From Burkholderiaceae bacterium (GTDB taxonomy: Bacteria; Pseudomonadota; Gammaproteobacteria; Burkholderiales; Burkholderiaceae_F): a stretch of 17,169 nt of DNA. Shown here one piece after another: positions 6,171 through 12,730 of the stretch. Numbering within the stretch: the stretch's first letter is position 1; each line of letters opens with the position of its first letter. The position numbers and the translations under genes were made by a program. The notes beneath the pieces are model-generated. The model was not told the DNA's origin, did not search any database, and saw only the letters and a program-made list of their open reading frames with translations. The stretch spans positions 1 to 17,169 of the forward strand of contig JACCYC010000383.1 of assembly GCA_013696665.1 (NCBI GenBank), given 5' to 3'.

Positions 6171-6818
6171 CTATTGAGATTGAGCGGGTATTCCGCCGGG
6201 CAAGATCGGCTGCGGGGGTTGCATTTGAGGCTGCGGCTGCGACTGTGGCTGTGGCTGCGGCTGCGGAACGGAAGGTGGGGGTGGCGTAAATGACGGCCGA
6301 GGCTGAGGTGGTGGCGAGCGTGGAATATTCGGCGCGCCGTCGCTGCTCGGAGCAGTAAGCGTGTTGCCCTCGCGCGTGAAGTTTGGCAACGCGGGCATTC
6401 CACCAAACTGCGCAATGGGTCGCGCCGGCAAACGCACTTCCTGACGGCTGCCATTGGATTCCAGAATGGCGAGCTCCGAGGTCACCGAAACCAGTTTCAT
6501 GCCGGGTGCCACCTCTTGACCGATCAGGAAGACGCGCGCGGGCTTGCCGTCGACCACCAATACCGCGCTCGAATCCTTGCCTGCGGCAAACACACCGAGC
6601 GCCTGGACGTTGTTCGCTACCGCCTGCACCACATCAACTTTGCCGAACATGCGCGCAGCGGCGACCGGATCGGGATCTCGCAGCGGAGGAGGCGGTAATG
6701 GTGGAGGCGCGGACGTCGGAGCAGGCGTAAAAATGCGAATGCTCCAGAAGGCAGCAATCACAAGCACGCCGGCCAGAAAAACCGCGTGAACCGCAACGAA
6801 GGCAAACTTTTTCAACAT
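6171..6818 (-). CDS. gspC: Type II secretion protein GspC, lacking a PDZ domain
   Basis: An inner-membrane protein that links the platform to the secretin GspD. Of 215 residues, about 8-30 form a single membrane anchor, followed by a Pro-rich hinge (33-50). The homology region typical of GspC spans about 54-133 (ARMFGKVD, VQALGVFAAG, AVLVVDGKPARVFLIGQEV, GMKLVSVTSELAIL). The C-terminus is Pro/Gln repeats (about 168-215) in place of the PDZ or coiled-coil domain usual in the family. It lies opposite to the rest of the secretion genes, an arrangement known from Burkholderia-type loci, with a shared upstream region of about 190 bp. No strong ribosome binding site or promoter is evident. The reading frame is open to the end, so the short form is probably natural rather than a frameshift. 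Confidence 0.88.
   Translation of the reverse strand: MLKKFAFVAVHAVFLAGVLVIAAFWSIRIFTPAPTSAPPPLPPPPLRDPDPVAAARMFGKVDVVQAVANNVQALGVFAAGKDSSAVLVVDGKPARVFLIGQEVAPGMKLVSVTSELAILESNGSRQEVRLPARPIAQFGGMPALPNFTREGNTLTAPSSDGAPNIPRSPPPQPRPSFTPPPPSVPQPQPQPQSQPQPQMQPPQPILPGGIPAQSQ
6229..6264. repeat. Six tandem hexanucleotide units within gspC
   Basis: Six consecutive copies of GGCTGC or near variants (GGCTGT, GACTGT) encode alternating Pro-Gln or Ser-Gln on the minus strand. Because units are 6 bp, gains or losses would change tail length without shifting frame. Confidence 0.8.
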
Positions 6819-7006
6819 CAGCAGTCCAAGTTTGACGCTAGCTCATCATGTATTAGACGGCGAAACATCCCCTTTCTGGGGGGTGGGATAGCCGACTCGC
6901 GTTGATAATATCCCCTGCACCCTCGGTTGTTCGCGTCGAAAAGCGAGGAAGTTCAAGGCGTTCGACGCGTATCTTCAAGTTTTCCACTGCATCGCCCAAT
7001 GGTCTG
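6819..7006. other. Divergent intergenic region between gspC and gspG
   Basis: This stretch must hold the promoters of both gspC and the gspG-F operon, but no clear -35/-10 pair could be assigned on either strand. The only structure seen is a 7-bp stem, CATCCCC (6866-6872) with GGGGGTG (6879-6885), including one G-T pair and no T run. An open frame runs through the right part into gspG but carries no pilin-like sequence before residue 1 of the proposed start. Confidence 0.5.
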
Positions 7007-7489
7007 ATGACTCCCATGACAGCCGTTCGCATTCCTTTCTCTACCGTTCCGACTCGCTCAAAGGCGCGCGGGTTCACATTGATCGAGATCATGGTAGTGA
7101 TCACGATCCTCGGCGTGCTCGCGGCGCTGATCGTCCCGCGCGTGGTCGGCCGCACCGACGACGCCAGGATTGCTGCTGCCAGGCAGGACATCGCGTCGAT
7201 CATGCAGGCGCTCAAGTTATATCGACTGGACAACGGCCGTTATCCGACCACCGACCAGGGACTGCAAGCATTGATCACGCGGCCAACGACCGAACCGATG
7301 CCGGCTAACTGGAAGCAAGGCGGCTATCTGGAGCGCTCGGGCGTGCCCGCCGACCCGTGGGGCGAGCCTTACAAGTATCTGAATCCCGGCGTTCGCGGCG
7401 AGATCGACGTGTTCTCACTGGGCCGCGATCGCGCCAACGGCGGTGAGGCCAGCACTCCCGACGCCGACATCGGCTCGTGGCAGCTTTAA
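7007..7489 (+). CDS. gspG: Major pseudopilin GspG
   Basis: Forms the helical pseudopilus shaft that acts as the secretion piston. The type IV prepilin motif SKARG-FTLIEIMV is clear: cleavage by GspO after Gly, N-methylation of Phe, E at +5. The hydrophobic helix follows. The C-terminal half has the GspG calcium-site layout (DPWGEPYKYLNPG, then FSLGRDRANGGE and DADIGSW). Two in-frame ATGs, 7007 and 7016, are possible; they give 160 or 157 residues and leaders of 22 or 19 residues, longer than most. The open frame extends upstream to 6902 but that part is not pilin-like. No good Shine-Dalgarno sequence was seen for either ATG. It is the first gene of the plus-strand secretion operon and is followed by a strong hairpin. 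Confidence 0.93.
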   Translation: MTPMTAVRIPFSTVPTRSKARGFTLIEIMVVITILGVLAALIVPRVVGRTDDARIAAARQDIASIMQALKLYRLDNGRYPTTDQGLQALITRPTTEPMPANWKQGGYLERSGVPADPWGEPYKYLNPGVRGEIDVFSLGRDRANGGEASTPDADIGSWQL

Positions 7490-7495
7490 CCATGC

Positions 7496-7523
7496 AGACA
7501 AAAGCGCAACCCTGCTTTTGTCT
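7496..7523 (+). promoter_or_regulatory. Intercistronic hairpin after gspG
   Basis: AGACAAAAGC (7496-7505) and GCTTTTGTCT (7514-7523) form a perfect 10-bp stem with an 8-nt loop. It starts 6 nt after the gspG stop and is followed by CATTAATTAAGG, with no full T run. The 90-bp gap gspG-gspH is the longest in the operon. It is more likely a partial terminator or RNA-end stabiliser than a full stop to transcription. Confidence 0.65.
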
Positions 7524-7579
7524 CATTAATTAAGGGTCGAAATCGCTGGCGGAGCCAGACGACTTCACGCAGGCATAAC

Positions 7580-8101
7580 ATGCAACGACTATCGCGCCGC
7601 GCTGCCGGATTTACTCTGCTCGAACTGATGGTCGTGATCGTGCTGGCCGGCATACTCGTGTCAATCGTCACGATCAATCTGACACCCGATCCTCGCCAGC
7701 AGCTGCAGCGAGAGGCGCAGCGCGTCGGACAACTGCTTGGACTTGCCGCTGACGAGTCGCGCATTCGCCAACAACCCATCGTTTGGGAGGCCGACCTGAG
7801 AGGCTACCGCTTCGTGACCGAATCGGGAGGTGAACGTCGACTTCTCAGCGGCGACGATCTGCTGCGCGAGCGTCTTTGGGACACCCCGCTGACGCGTCTG
7901 GCTGTGCTCGACAACGGCGGGCCGCAACCGGCCCAGGTTCTCCTGAGTCCCGGCGCCCCCCCCGTGCGCGTTGCGATAGCGCGCGAATGGATCCAGTCGC
8001 GCTGGAGGCTCGAGCTGACGCGCGAAGACGGATCGGCGCGAATCGATTTCGATGAGGTCGGCCGCGCCACGCTCGCCGACAATCAGGTGTCGAACAAATA
8101 A
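7580..8101 (+). CDS. gspH: Minor pseudopilin GspH
   Basis: A 173-residue minor pseudopilin. The prepilin cleavage motif RRAAG-FTLLELMVVIVLAGIL gives a 10-residue leader with E at +5 and a hydrophobic N-terminal helix. The remainder (RQQPIVWEADLRGYRF, WIQSRWRLELT, ARIDFDEVGRATLA) fits the GspH beta-rich globular domain. It follows gspG by 90 bp containing the hairpin, and its TAA stop is immediately followed by the gspI ATG. The ATG at 7580 has only a weak AGG upstream. Family membership rests on the prepilin motif, size and position between gspG and gspI. Confidence 0.9.
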   Translation: MQRLSRRAAGFTLLELMVVIVLAGILVSIVTINLTPDPRQQLQREAQRVGQLLGLAADESRIRQQPIVWEADLRGYRFVTESGGERRLLSGDDLLRERLWDTPLTRLAVLDNGGPQPAQVLLSPGAPPVRVAIAREWIQSRWRLELTREDGSARIDFDEVGRATLADNQVSNK

Positions 8102-8485
8102 ATGGCCAAGCCAGTGACGGAGCGCGGTTTCACACTGCTGGAGGTGCTGGTTGCACTCGTCATCATCGGCGTTGCTCTGACCGCTTCGATGCGCGGTGCA
8201 ATGTCGCTAACATCGACTGCGGAGTACACCCGCCAAAAGCTGCTCGCGGTACTGACGGCGGAGAACCGGTTGCTGGAATTGCGCCTCGGACGCGAAAGAC
8301 TGGAACCCGGCGAGATGGTGCTCGCGTGTGAGCAAGGCGGCGTGAGCTTTGTATGTTCACAGGCCGTAAAGCCCACGCCCAATCCGTTTTTTCGCCGCGT
8401 CGAAGTCAAGGTATTCCGCAGTGACGAAGACGGCAACCGGCGTCAGCTCGCCGAGCTGATGACCGTGATGCCCACCAACCAATGA
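8102..8485 (+). CDS. gspI: Minor pseudopilin GspI
   Basis: A 127-residue minor pseudopilin of the tip complex. The leader MAKPVTERG is cleaved before FTLLEVLVALVIIGVAL, with E at +5. The segment AEYTRQKLLAVLTAENRLLELRL matches GspI, where an Ala/Asn-rich 'A-x-N' helix follows the membrane part. Two cysteines (C76 and C85) could form a disulfide in the periplasm. It begins on the base after the gspH stop, and its own stop overlaps the gspJ start as ATGA, so both junctions suggest coupled translation. Confidence 0.93.
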   Translation: MAKPVTERGFTLLEVLVALVIIGVALTASMRGAMSLTSTAEYTRQKLLAVLTAENRLLELRLGRERLEPGEMVLACEQGGVSFVCSQAVKPTPNPFFRRVEVKVFRSDEDGNRRQLAELMTVMPTNQ

Positions 8486-9123
8486 GCAGGCGCCCGATCG
8501 TCACGCGCGGCTTCACACTGCTCGAGTTGCTGGTGGCGATTACCGTGTTGTCGATTGTTTCGATGATTGCTTGGCGCGGGCTCGACTCGCTGGTAGCGAC
8601 ACGCGAGCGGCTCGAGCCCGAAGCCGACGAGGTGCGATCGCTGTTGACGGCGTTCGGTCAGATGGAACGGGACCTGACACAGGTGACGAACCCCGCTTTT
8701 CTTGGGCTGTCGACTTCTCCACTGAACGTTCGCGTGGTGGACGGTGGACAGGTCATTGAACTGGCGCGCGTTGCGAGCCCGGTTCCGGATCGCGCAACCG
8801 AAGTGCAAACGGTTTTCTATCGCGTCGTCGAAGGCACGCTGGTTCGACAGGCGACCCCACCCTCGCCTGTATTCGAACGCGCCAACGCCGAACGTTTTGA
8901 AACCGCGCGTCTGCTGACCAACGTCCAGTCGATGAGCGTGCGTGTGTGGCAGGTTCCCACGGGATGGGTCTCGCCATTTGAGGCCGACCAATCGGTCCAG
9001 ATGGCTGCAGCGCCGGGCACGCAAGCCGCGAGTGCGGCCGCTCGGCTTGCGCCGGGGGTTGAGGTCACCTTGCTGCGTACCGGCGGCAAGACATTCCGCC
9101 GCGTTTTCTTGGTGGGTGCATGA
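8482..9123 (+). CDS. gspJ: Minor pseudopilin GspJ
   Basis: A 213-residue minor pseudopilin that joins GspI and GspK at the pseudopilus tip. Prepilin motif VTRG-FTLLELLVAITVLSIVSMIAWRGLDSL, leader of 10 residues, E at +5. The AWRGLDSL and QMERDLTQV segments are typical of GspJ. The C-terminal part ends VEVTLLRTGGKTFRRVFLVGA, a normal GspJ ending. Start and stop overlap gspI and gspK by four bases each (ATGA), so it sits in a tightly coupled I-J-K block matching the known ternary complex. Confidence 0.95.
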   Translation: MSRRPIVTRGFTLLELLVAITVLSIVSMIAWRGLDSLVATRERLEPEADEVRSLLTAFGQMERDLTQVTNPAFLGLSTSPLNVRVVDGGQVIELARVASPVPDRATEVQTVFYRVVEGTLVRQATPPSPVFERANAERFETARLLTNVQSMSVRVWQVPTGWVSPFEADQSVQMAAAPGTQAASAAARLAPGVEVTLLRTGGKTFRRVFLVGA

Positions 9124-10097
9124 GACCGGTCCACCGTTCGGAGCAATGCGGCGCCGCGGTTTTGATGGCGCTGTTCGTCGCGGCGCTTGCGACGATGATC
9201 ATCACCGGATTGTTCTATCGCCAATTTGTTTTGCTGCGAACAATTGAGAATCAGCAGCTGACGTCGCAGAGTCGCCTGCTGTTGCGTGGCGCGCTTGACT
9301 GGGGCCGCGCGATCCTGCGCGAAGACGCCAATCGTTCGCAATACGACGCCCTGAGCGAGCCGTGGTCGCAGCCACTGGCTGAGACACGGCTTGATCAGTT
9401 GGGCGAGACCGCCTCATTGGCCGCGCTCGCGACGATAGCCGGCTCCATGGAAGACGCTCAGTCGCGCCTGAATCTGCGCAATCTGATTGAGAACGGCCAC
9501 GTGGTTGAGCGGGAACTCGAAACGCTGCGCAGGCTGGTGCTGCTGCTGCAATTGCCGGAGCAGACAGCGGATTTGATCGCTTTGCGCATGGCACAGGCAC
9601 TCCCGCCTGTCCCAGCGGCCGATCCGGCGGGCGGCGTGGCCCCAGCGAACATGGCGGAGACCGAGCAGACGCGTCCTTTGCCGTTGATGCTGCCGCAGGA
9701 CATGGCGGGCATCGCCGGCATCGATCCGGCGGCAGTCCTAAGGCTGGCTCCTTATATCGTGGTCCTGGATGAACGCACTGCCGTAAATGCCAACACGGCG
9801 TCACCCGAAGTGATCGCCGCGCGGGTCCCGGAGCTCACGTTGGCGGAGGCACGAACCCTGGTCGCCGAGCGCGACCGGATTTCATACTTCAACAACACCG
9901 CCGAAGTACGAACGCGCCTGGGCAACAAAGGCGCGCTGGTCACGGATTCCGAATTGTCGACAGCTTCACGGTTTTTCTTCATTCGCGGCGAAGTGAAGCT
10001 CGACCGCGCGATCACACGTATGGAAGCCCTGGTCAAACGCGCAATCCCCGGCCAGGGGCAACAGGCCGTTGCGGTGTTATGGACACGAGAGATCTGA
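9120..10097 (+). CDS. gspK: Minor pseudopilin GspK
   Basis: The largest minor pseudopilin, 325 residues, capping the pseudopilus. The leader ends at QCG-AAVLMALFVAALATMIITGLFY, with no Glu at +5; absence of this residue is a known trait of GspK and is thought to allow it to sit at the tip. Family signatures follow: MEDAQSRLNLRNLI (about 110-125) and the helix-hairpin-like stretch VNANTASPEVIAARV with FNNTAEVR. The insert between the two alpha domains contains a Pro/Ala-rich loop (about 160-180). It starts within the gspJ stop (ATGA) and ends 10 nt before the gspL ATG. Confidence 0.95.
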   Translation: MRPVHRSEQCGAAVLMALFVAALATMIITGLFYRQFVLLRTIENQQLTSQSRLLLRGALDWGRAILREDANRSQYDALSEPWSQPLAETRLDQLGETASLAALATIAGSMEDAQSRLNLRNLIENGHVVERELETLRRLVLLLQLPEQTADLIALRMAQALPPVPAADPAGGVAPANMAETEQTRPLPLMLPQDMAGIAGIDPAAVLRLAPYIVVLDERTAVNANTASPEVIAARVPELTLAEARTLVAERDRISYFNNTAEVRTRLGNKGALVTDSELSTASRFFFIRGEVKLDRAITRMEALVKRAIPGQGQQAVAVLWTREI

Positions 10098-10107
10098 CAT
10101 CACGCTT

Positions 10108-11376
10108 ATGAGAGACCGATCACTTCAACGTTTACTGGTGCTGCTCCCGCCCCGGCTGGAAAGCGGCGGGCGCGGTCAGTTCGCTTCGGGCACCGTGGTG
10201 TCGTACGTTGCCTTGTCGGGCAGCGAGTCAACACGTGGCGAGGCTCCGATCGCGCTGCTGCCCAAAGCCGGTGCTGTTGACCTTGTGTTCGATTCGAGCG
10301 ATGTCTTCATTACCGCGATCGAATCGCCAAAGCTTTCCGAAGGCAGACTGCGCATGGCGCTGCCAAATATCCTGGAAGATCGTCTGCTGGCCGAAGCGGC
10401 CGACTGTCATTTCGCCTTCAATGTTCCGCGCGGTGGCACCGGAACCACGACGATCGCCGCACTACCGAAGATGCCTGTTGCGGTGATCGACCGCGGCATC
10501 CTGACGCGCGCACTCGATGTGTTGTCCGACGCCGGTTTCAAGGTGCGCGCGGCCTATAGCGAGATCTACACCGTGCCGGCGCCTGCTGCCGGAGTACTGT
10601 CGGTGCGTGTCGATCGCGGCCGCGGGATTGCACGCTCGGCGACCCACGACGGCTTTGCATTCGATCTATCCGATAACACGGTGCCACCCGCGCTTGCACT
10701 CGCGGTGCGTCAACTCGGCGTGCGCCGCATCCAGGTGTTCGGTCGTGACGGCGCCCGCATGAACGAGTTCGCCAAGGCGCTCAATGTGCAGGTCGAGGTC
10801 AGTCCGCATGAGGCGGATCTCGCGAGTACTGAGACTGGAGTCAGCCTGCTGCAGGGCGCATTCGCGCAGGGCGGAATGATGGCCAATTTCGGCGGCTCGA
10901 GGCTGGCGCTCTCGAGTCGCGCGGTACGCGTTCCGCTGCTATGGACAGTCGCGGCTGCGCTGGTCGCTGTGCTGGGCATGAACGCCTACAACCTGAAACT
11001 CGAAGGCGAAGAGCGAGCTATTCGTGGCCAGATGGAAAACAATTTTCGCTCGACATTCCCCGAAGTCACAACCGTCGCGGACACCACCGTTCAAACCAAA
11101 CAGAAGCTCGGCGAACTGCGCGCGCGCGCCGGAATCCCTTCGGCCAATGATTTCTCGGTACTTAACGCGCGCACCGCCTTGCTGCTGTCGGCGGCCCCCG
11201 TGGGCAGCGTCGCCGGTATGGAATATCGGGACGGCGCATTGAAGGTGAAGTTCAAGGCGGGCACGGCTGACGATGCCGGATTGCAAAACACGTTACGGTC
11301 GGCCGCCGTGCAACAGGGGCTCGCGATCCGCTTTGAAACGGACGGGTCGGCGCGCATCACGCCGGCCGGCGCTTGA
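10108..11376 (+). CDS. gspL: Type II secretion platform protein GspL
   Basis: A bitopic inner-membrane protein that recruits the ATPase GspE to the platform. The 422-residue reading from ATG 10108 is preferred to an ATG at 10069, because the latter would overlap gspK by 29 nt and its first 13 residues are not GspL-like. The cytoplasmic actin-like domain spans about 1-270 (ALPNILEDRLLAEAADCHFAF is typical of the GspE-binding region). One membrane segment lies at about 274-293 (VRVPLLWTVAAALVAVLGM). A periplasmic ferredoxin-like domain follows, ending KVKFKAGTADDAGLQNTL. Position after gspK and before gspM fits. No strong Shine-Dalgarno sequence precedes the ATG. Confidence 0.92.
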   Translation: MRDRSLQRLLVLLPPRLESGGRGQFASGTVVSYVALSGSESTRGEAPIALLPKAGAVDLVFDSSDVFITAIESPKLSEGRLRMALPNILEDRLLAEAADCHFAFNVPRGGTGTTTIAALPKMPVAVIDRGILTRALDVLSDAGFKVRAAYSEIYTVPAPAAGVLSVRVDRGRGIARSATHDGFAFDLSDNTVPPALALAVRQLGVRRIQVFGRDGARMNEFAKALNVQVEVSPHEADLASTETGVSLLQGAFAQGGMMANFGGSRLALSSRAVRVPLLWTVAAALVAVLGMNAYNLKLEGEERAIRGQMENNFRSTFPEVTTVADTTVQTKQKLGELRARAGIPSANDFSVLNARTALLLSAAPVGSVAGMEYRDGALKVKFKAGTADDAGLQNTLRSAAVQQGLAIRFETDGSARITPAGA

Positions 11377-11378
11377 AG

Positions 11379-11432
11379 ATGAACGTCATGCCCTATAAAA
11401 CCGGACGACGCAGCGCGCGTCGCTGCAATTGA
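11379..11432 (+). CDS. Possible 17-codon leader ORF between gspL and gspM
   Basis: ATG at 11379, two bases after the gspL stop, opens a frame encoding MNVMPYKTGRRSARRCN. It stops at TGA (11430-11432), whose A is the first base of the gspM ATG (TGATG). This arrangement is typical of translational coupling: a ribosome ending here can restart on gspM. The peptide is basic and matches nothing I recognise. It may be only a chance frame in a 55-bp gap; no ribosome binding site is clear. Confidence 0.3.
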   Translation: MNVMPYKTGRRSARRCN

Positions 11433-11923
11433 TGGAATCACTGAAACTTTTCTGGGCCGAACGCGCACCGCGTGAGCGTGCAATTCTGCTAGCCGGCAGC
11501 GCGGCGGTCGTCGCCGTGCTCGTTTTTCTGCTGCTGATCGAGCCCGCCTACAAGGGCATCGGTCGACTTGAACGCAGCCTGCCGCAACAGCGCGCTGGGG
11601 CGGCCGAGCTCGAAGCACTGCTGTCTGAAGTCAAGACGATGCGTGCGCGCCCCCAGGTAGCGTCCGTATCGGCCGGTGACGTGCGGGCTGCGGTCGATAC
11701 ATCGCTTGCGCGCGCGGGCATTAAAGCGTCGCGGATCGTTCCGCTTTCGGACGGCGACCTGCAACTGACGTTCAGCGATATTCCGTATGCAAGCTGGGCG
11801 CCGTGGCTCGCCGGCATCGAACGCGAGCTCGGCGCACGCGCCACCGCGGTTACCGTCACCGCTCGCGATAAACCGCCAGGTAACGTCGATGTCGAGCTGG
11901 CACTGCGGCTTGCGCGCAGATAA
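11432..11923 (+). CDS. gspM: Type II secretion platform protein GspM
   Basis: A 163-residue bitopic inner-membrane protein that partners GspL. A short cytoplasmic N-terminus with the typical pattern LKLFWAERAPRERAILLAG precedes a single membrane helix (about 19-36, ending FLLLIEPAY), a coiled-coil stretch (LERSLPQQRAGAAELEALLSEV) and a small periplasmic domain with FSDIPYASWAPWLAGIERE. ATG 11432 is preferred to the adjacent TTG 11429. The gene lies 55 bp after gspL, with a short ORF in the gap ending in the gspM start codon. Length and topology are normal for the family. Confidence 0.92.
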   Translation: MESLKLFWAERAPRERAILLAGSAAVVAVLVFLLLIEPAYKGIGRLERSLPQQRAGAAELEALLSEVKTMRARPQVASVSAGDVRAAVDTSLARAGIKASRIVPLSDGDLQLTFSDIPYASWAPWLAGIERELGARATAVTVTARDKPPGNVDVELALRLARR

Positions 11924-11946
11924 CGGGCGGATGAACCTCACTGCCC

Positions 11947-12720
11947 ATGCGCATTGTTTCTTTCGTCCTCGCGGCGCTCGTTATTCTGGTTACGGCGCTG
12001 GTCGTGGCGCCGGCGCAATGGGCGGCTGGTTACGTGCGTTCGGCGATGCACGGCAGGCTCGAACTCGCCGAGGCCGCGGGCACTCTTTGGAATGGTTCGG
12101 CGGTGGTGGTGCTGGCGTCGCCCGCGGAGACGGGCGGATCACGTGCGAGCCTGCCCGAGCGCCTGTCGTGGCGGTTGAGTCCATGGGCACTGCTCGCGGG
12201 TCAGATCGATCTTGCACTGACGCACCCCTCCGCACTCGCGCAGCCACTAATGATCAATGCTGGCGTCACTGGCCGCACCATCACGCTGGGGCCCACGTCT
12301 GTGCGCTTGCCTGCTTCGCTGCTGGTTGGACTTGGAGCGCCGTGGAATACTGTGCGTCCCGGCGGAATCTTGACGGCTTCATGGGATCGGTTGGTAGTCG
12401 AGCCCGGTCGCTGGCGGGGTCGCATCAGTGGCGAGTGGCAGTACGCCACCAGCGCACTGACGCCCGTGTCACCAATGGGCCATTACCGGGTGCAGACCAA
12501 TGGGATCTGGCCGGGAACTCAGCTGGAATTACTAACCATTTCCGGTCCCCTCGAGCTGAAGGGCAATGGCACAATCAACGAGGGTGGGCGCTTACGCTTC
12601 ACCGGACGAGCACAAGCAATGGCCGGCACCGACCCTGGTGTCAAGGCGCAACTGACGGGGCTGATCTCACTGCTAGGGCGGCGGGACGGCGAGGGATCTC
12701 TGTTGAACTTCGGTGGTTGA
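11947..12720 (+). CDS. gspN: Type II secretion protein GspN
   Basis: A 257-residue accessory protein found in a subset of T2SS loci, with no settled role; it is thought to sit in the inner membrane facing the periplasm. An N-terminal hydrophobic segment (about 4-22) is followed by VVAPAQWAAGYV. Next come the family marks GTLWNGSAVV (45-54), RLSWRLSPWALLAGQIDLAL and the Gly-rich beta segments GPLELKGNGTINEGGRLRFTGRAQA near the end. It starts 23 nt after gspM and its stop lies 10 nt before the gspD ATG. A longer open frame covers the same region in another register but is not protein-like. Confidence 0.9.
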   Translation: MRIVSFVLAALVILVTALVVAPAQWAAGYVRSAMHGRLELAEAAGTLWNGSAVVVLASPAETGGSRASLPERLSWRLSPWALLAGQIDLALTHPSALAQPLMINAGVTGRTITLGPTSVRLPASLLVGLGAPWNTVRPGGILTASWDRLVVEPGRWRGRISGEWQYATSALTPVSPMGHYRVQTNGIWPGTQLELLTISGPLELKGNGTINEGGRLRFTGRAQAMAGTDPGVKAQLTGLISLLGRRDGEGSLLNFGG

Positions 12721-12730
12721 GATAAAGCCA

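Noticed and set aside
6229..6264. Short tandem repeat as a CRISPR or phase-variation switch
   Set aside because: Units are 6 bp, contiguous and without spacers, so not CRISPR; a 6-bp unit cannot shift frame, so no on/off switching by slippage.
6866..6885. Hairpin CATCCCC/GGGGGTG as a terminator
   Set aside because: No T run follows on either strand, and it lies upstream of both divergent genes where a terminator has no role.
6902..7006. N-terminal extension of gspG to a 195-residue protein
   Set aside because: The extra 35 residues are Ser/Arg-rich and would give a prepilin leader of 57 residues; GspG leaders are short.
10069..10107. Upstream ATG for gspL
   Set aside because: Would overlap gspK by 29 nt and adds 13 residues unlike GspL; the ATG at 10108 gives a family-like N-terminus.
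11787..12725. 312-residue plus-strand frame across the end of gspM and all of gspN
   Set aside because: gspN in another frame has the correct family motifs and a hydrophobic N-terminus; this frame is rich in Arg, Trp, His and Gly without any domain.
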